This document shows, piece after piece, positions 13,924-15,687 of a DNA stretch of 15,687 nt. How positions within the stretch are numbered: position 1 is the stretch's first letter; every line of letters begins with the position of its first letter. The stretch is from assembly GCA_043778575.1 (NCBI GenBank), contig JAYWFX010000097.1, forward strand, positions 1 to 15,687. Reading direction: 5' to 3'. The notes under the pieces are model-generated. The model was not told the origin of the DNA, made no database searches, and saw nothing but the letters and a program-made list of their open reading frames with translations. This DNA is from JAYWFX01 sp043778575. GTDB lineage: Bacteria; Patescibacteriota; JACMRA01. A program made the translations under genes and the position numbers.

Positions 13924-15018
13924 ATGCTACCACACAAACAAAAAATTGACATATTTTTGGACAAAAGCATCATAGAAATCAAAATAATCGCTGATTGTTT
14001 GAGATTATATACCCAATCTGAGGAGGAGAAACAGTCACTTGCTAGCATTCCTGCGTATCAAATCGACTCGATAGTTCTGGTCGGAATCTCAAACAATCTA
14101 CCCATCGCACTCTTTAAACTAGCCCAAAAACACTCAATCCCGATCCACTTTTTGTCTGAAAACGCCACCTATTACTCCACCCTTCATTCAGGGTTTTCCA
14201 CCAAGACAATCAGCCTCAGACACCGACAATATGCAGTCAGCCTGAACCAAAGATGGAAAATTAGCCTAGCTAAACACATAATCAGGACTAAAATCAATCA
14301 CCAACAGGTTTTTTGCTACAGTGAAAAGCATATATTTGGTCAGGAAATCGAAAAGTTAGGGATCAAAATAATCAACTTAAAGTCCATCTCCTCACTAAAC
14401 GGGATCGAGGGTGTATCTGCCAGCCTGTACTGGACAGTATTTGGTGAAAAAATACTAAAACTCGGCTGGAAATGGCATGGTAGAAAGAAAAATCCAGCTA
14501 CAGATCCAGTAAATCTACTCCTCAGTCTTGGTTATGGGTTACTAGCGACCCAGTGCAACTCAGCACTAAGTTTGAGGGGATTTGATCCATATCTAGGGAT
14601 AATTCACAAAACCAACTCTGAGCGACCTGCCCTAGTGTATGACTTTATGGAGATTTTTAGAACCCAAGTCGTGGATAACTGGATTCTGGGACTACTACAA
14701 AACACATTATTTACACCCCAAGACTTTTATTATTTAGAGGATGGATCATGCAGACTAATTGGCGAGAAAAGTGTGCATATTTTTGCATTGTGGTACAAGC
14801 ACATTACCACCAAAAACCTTCAAACTCAAACACAGAGCCTGAGTCACCAGATGAGAATCCGAGAATATACCAAAGTTTTGAGTACCTATTTTACATTTAT
14901 AGCAGACAAACACAAAAGACAAAAAGACACCCTCCCAGTAGAAATTGAGTCAAATCTGATGATTTTAAATCCAGAAATATTGTTTGAGGTGCAACTCCCT
15001 ACCAAAAAGTCAGATTGA
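13924..15018 (+). CDS. cas1: CRISPR-associated integrase Cas1
   Basis: 364 aa from the ATG at 13924; an in-frame TTG at 13909 would add five residues, and neither has a Shine-Dalgarno. The N-terminal beta domain ends with IDSIVLVGISNNLPIALFKL and IPIHFLSENATYYSTL, as in Cas1. The helical catalytic domain keeps the metal ligands: Glu162 (LNGIEGVSASLYW), His228 (DPYLGIIHKTN) and Glu243 next to Asp240 (VYDFMEIFRTQVVD). Cas1 with Cas2 integrates new spacers at the leader end of the array, which begins 48 nt after this stop. All catalytic residues are present, so adaptation is probably active, in line with ten identical repeats in the array. Confidence 0.95.
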   Translation: MLPHKQKIDIFLDKSIIEIKIIADCLRLYTQSEEEKQSLASIPAYQIDSIVLVGISNNLPIALFKLAQKHSIPIHFLSENATYYSTLHSGFSTKTISLRHRQYAVSLNQRWKISLAKHIIRTKINHQQVFCYSEKHIFGQEIEKLGIKIINLKSISSLNGIEGVSASLYWTVFGEKILKLGWKWHGRKKNPATDPVNLLLSLGYGLLATQCNSALSLRGFDPYLGIIHKTNSERPALVYDFMEIFRTQVVDNWILGLLQNTLFTPQDFYYLEDGSCRLIGEKSVHIFALWYKHITTKNLQTQTQSLSHQMRIREYTKVLSTYFTFIADKHKRQKDTLPVEIESNLMILNPEILFEVQLPTKKSD

Positions 15019-15066
15019 TAGACACATAATTTTTTACTTGACTGATTGACTCTGCGGTGTTCAGCT
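15019..15066 (+). promoter_or_regulatory. Putative short CRISPR leader
   Basis: The 48 nt between the cas1 stop and the first repeat are AT-rich with a T6 run and two TTGACT hexamers 8 nt apart (15038-15043, 15046-15051). No good -10 follows at standard spacing, so the pre-crRNA start is not identified; transcription could continue from cas1. Its leader role is inferred from position between cas1 and the array. Confidence 0.4.
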
Positions 15067-15687
15067 AATCTTGGACTTTACATTATAGGCGGTTAATCAA
15101 AGAAGCCTGCAGTGATAAGGGAAACTCCTGCAATCTTGGACTTTACATTATAGGCGGTTAATCAAAGGAAATCTGCAAGTGTTATATTATCATTAAAATC
15201 TTGGACTTTACATTATAGGCGGTTAATCAAAGCAACTATTGGGATAATAATTGCTCTTCAAAATCTTGGACTTTACATTATAGGCGGTTAATCAAAGAGT
15301 TGAATGCTTTTAGTTGATCCTCGCGAAATCTTGGACTTTACATTATAGGCGGTTAATCAAAGCATTGTAGCAATAATTAACACTTTTAAAATCTTGGACT
15401 TTACATTATAGGCGGTTAATCAAAGCGTATTCATAGTTTTCAACTCTTGCTTTTAATCTTGGACTTTACATTATAGGCGGTTAATCAAAGTTAATGTGTC
15501 TCATAGTTGTGTTTGAATAACTAATCTTGGACTTTACATTATAGGCGGTTAATCAAAGCCATCTCAAAACTAATATCATTTTTATCAAATCTTGGACTTT
15601 ACATTATAGGCGGTTAATCAAAGTATTCATTGGATTGTTAAAAAATTCATTCAATCTTGGACTTTACATTATAGGCGGTTAATCAAA
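15067..15687 (+). CRISPR. CRISPR array, at least ten repeats, cut by the window end
   Basis: Ten copies of a 36-bp repeat beginning AATCTTGGACTTTACATTAT and ending AGGCGGTTAATCAAAG start at 15067, 15132, 15197, 15262, 15327, 15390, 15455, 15523, 15588 and 15653; the last lacks its final base because the window stops. All copies are identical. The nine spacers are all different: 29, 29, 29, 29, 27, 29, 32, 29 and 29 nt. The repeat has little self-pairing (ATTA/TAAT only), in line with a system that relies on tracrRNA for structure. The + strand is assigned because the tracrRNA terminator lies on + and the two must share strand. The trailer end is not seen. Confidence 0.98.

Noticed and set aside
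15067..15687. Array transcribed from the minus strand
   Set aside because: The tracrRNA would then also have to be minus-strand, but its terminator is on plus; the TATAAT inside each minus-strand repeat has no fixed -35 partner.
1..15687. Alternative genetic code with UGA as glycine (known in some candidate phyla)
   Set aside because: Conserved proteins such as Cas1, Cas2, YidC and the DUF218 protein are full length with standard stops and need no UGA read-through.

Overview
The window looks like a chromosomal piece of an AT-rich bacterium with a compact genome. A member of the Candidate Phyla Radiation (Patescibacteria) is my best guess. The reasons are small divergent versions of core genes (yidC, an rbfA-like gene), very short intergenic gaps, almost no Shine-Dalgarno sequences before start codons, and a Class 2 type V CRISPR locus of a kind common in that group. 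UGA works as a stop here, so the genetic code is standard. The taxonomic call is an inference; no rRNA is present.

Left part (1-5563), housekeeping and envelope genes. The window opens inside a secreted or surface protein whose tail has a Pro/Thr-rich stalk and a membrane anchor (+ strand). Convergent to it lies a minus-strand cluster: a stand-alone C-terminal piece of valyl-tRNA synthetase, an rbfA-like gene and a divergent yidC. A DUF218 (SanA/ElyC-like) membrane protein is read divergently from that cluster. Then come a tiny membrane protein and five minus-strand tRNA genes, Leu(UAG), Leu(GAG), Gly(CCC), Leu(CAA) and Leu(UAA) in transcription order, closed by a clear intrinsic terminator.

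Middle part (about 4334-8738). Three minus-strand membrane or exported proteins of unknown function are packed head to tail: a polytopic GT-C-like protein, a one-pass protein overlapping it by 14 nt, and a one-pass protein with a DxDxDG calcium-loop motif.

Right part (8774-15687), a complete-looking but unusual type V CRISPR-Cas locus. It has (i) a 1246-aa Cas12-like effector with recognisable RuvC and zinc-ribbon motifs but Glu in place of the usual RuvC-III Asp; (ii) four bases downstream in the same operon, a two-TM plus beta-barrel protein resembling the CBASS effector Cap15 (S-2TM-beta family); (iii) a candidate tracrRNA just upstream of cas12 on the opposite strand, with a 27-nt anti-repeat (24 Watson-Crick pairs, one G-U), a separate CTTTGA segment complementary to the repeat end, and an intrinsic terminator; (iv) cas2 and cas1 transcribed divergently; (v) a CRISPR array of at least ten identical 36-bp repeats that runs off the window. 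A palindromic element and a degenerate 19-bp tandem repeat sit between tracrRNA and cas2.

Proposed working model (inference): cas1-cas2 acquire spacers, tracrRNA and crRNA load the Cas12-like protein, and the co-transcribed membrane protein adds a membrane-directed or abortive arm to target recognition. I recognise no CD-NTase or cyclic-nucleotide synthase in the window, so what would activate the Cap15-like protein is open. This pairing is the most promising candidate for an undescribed system here.
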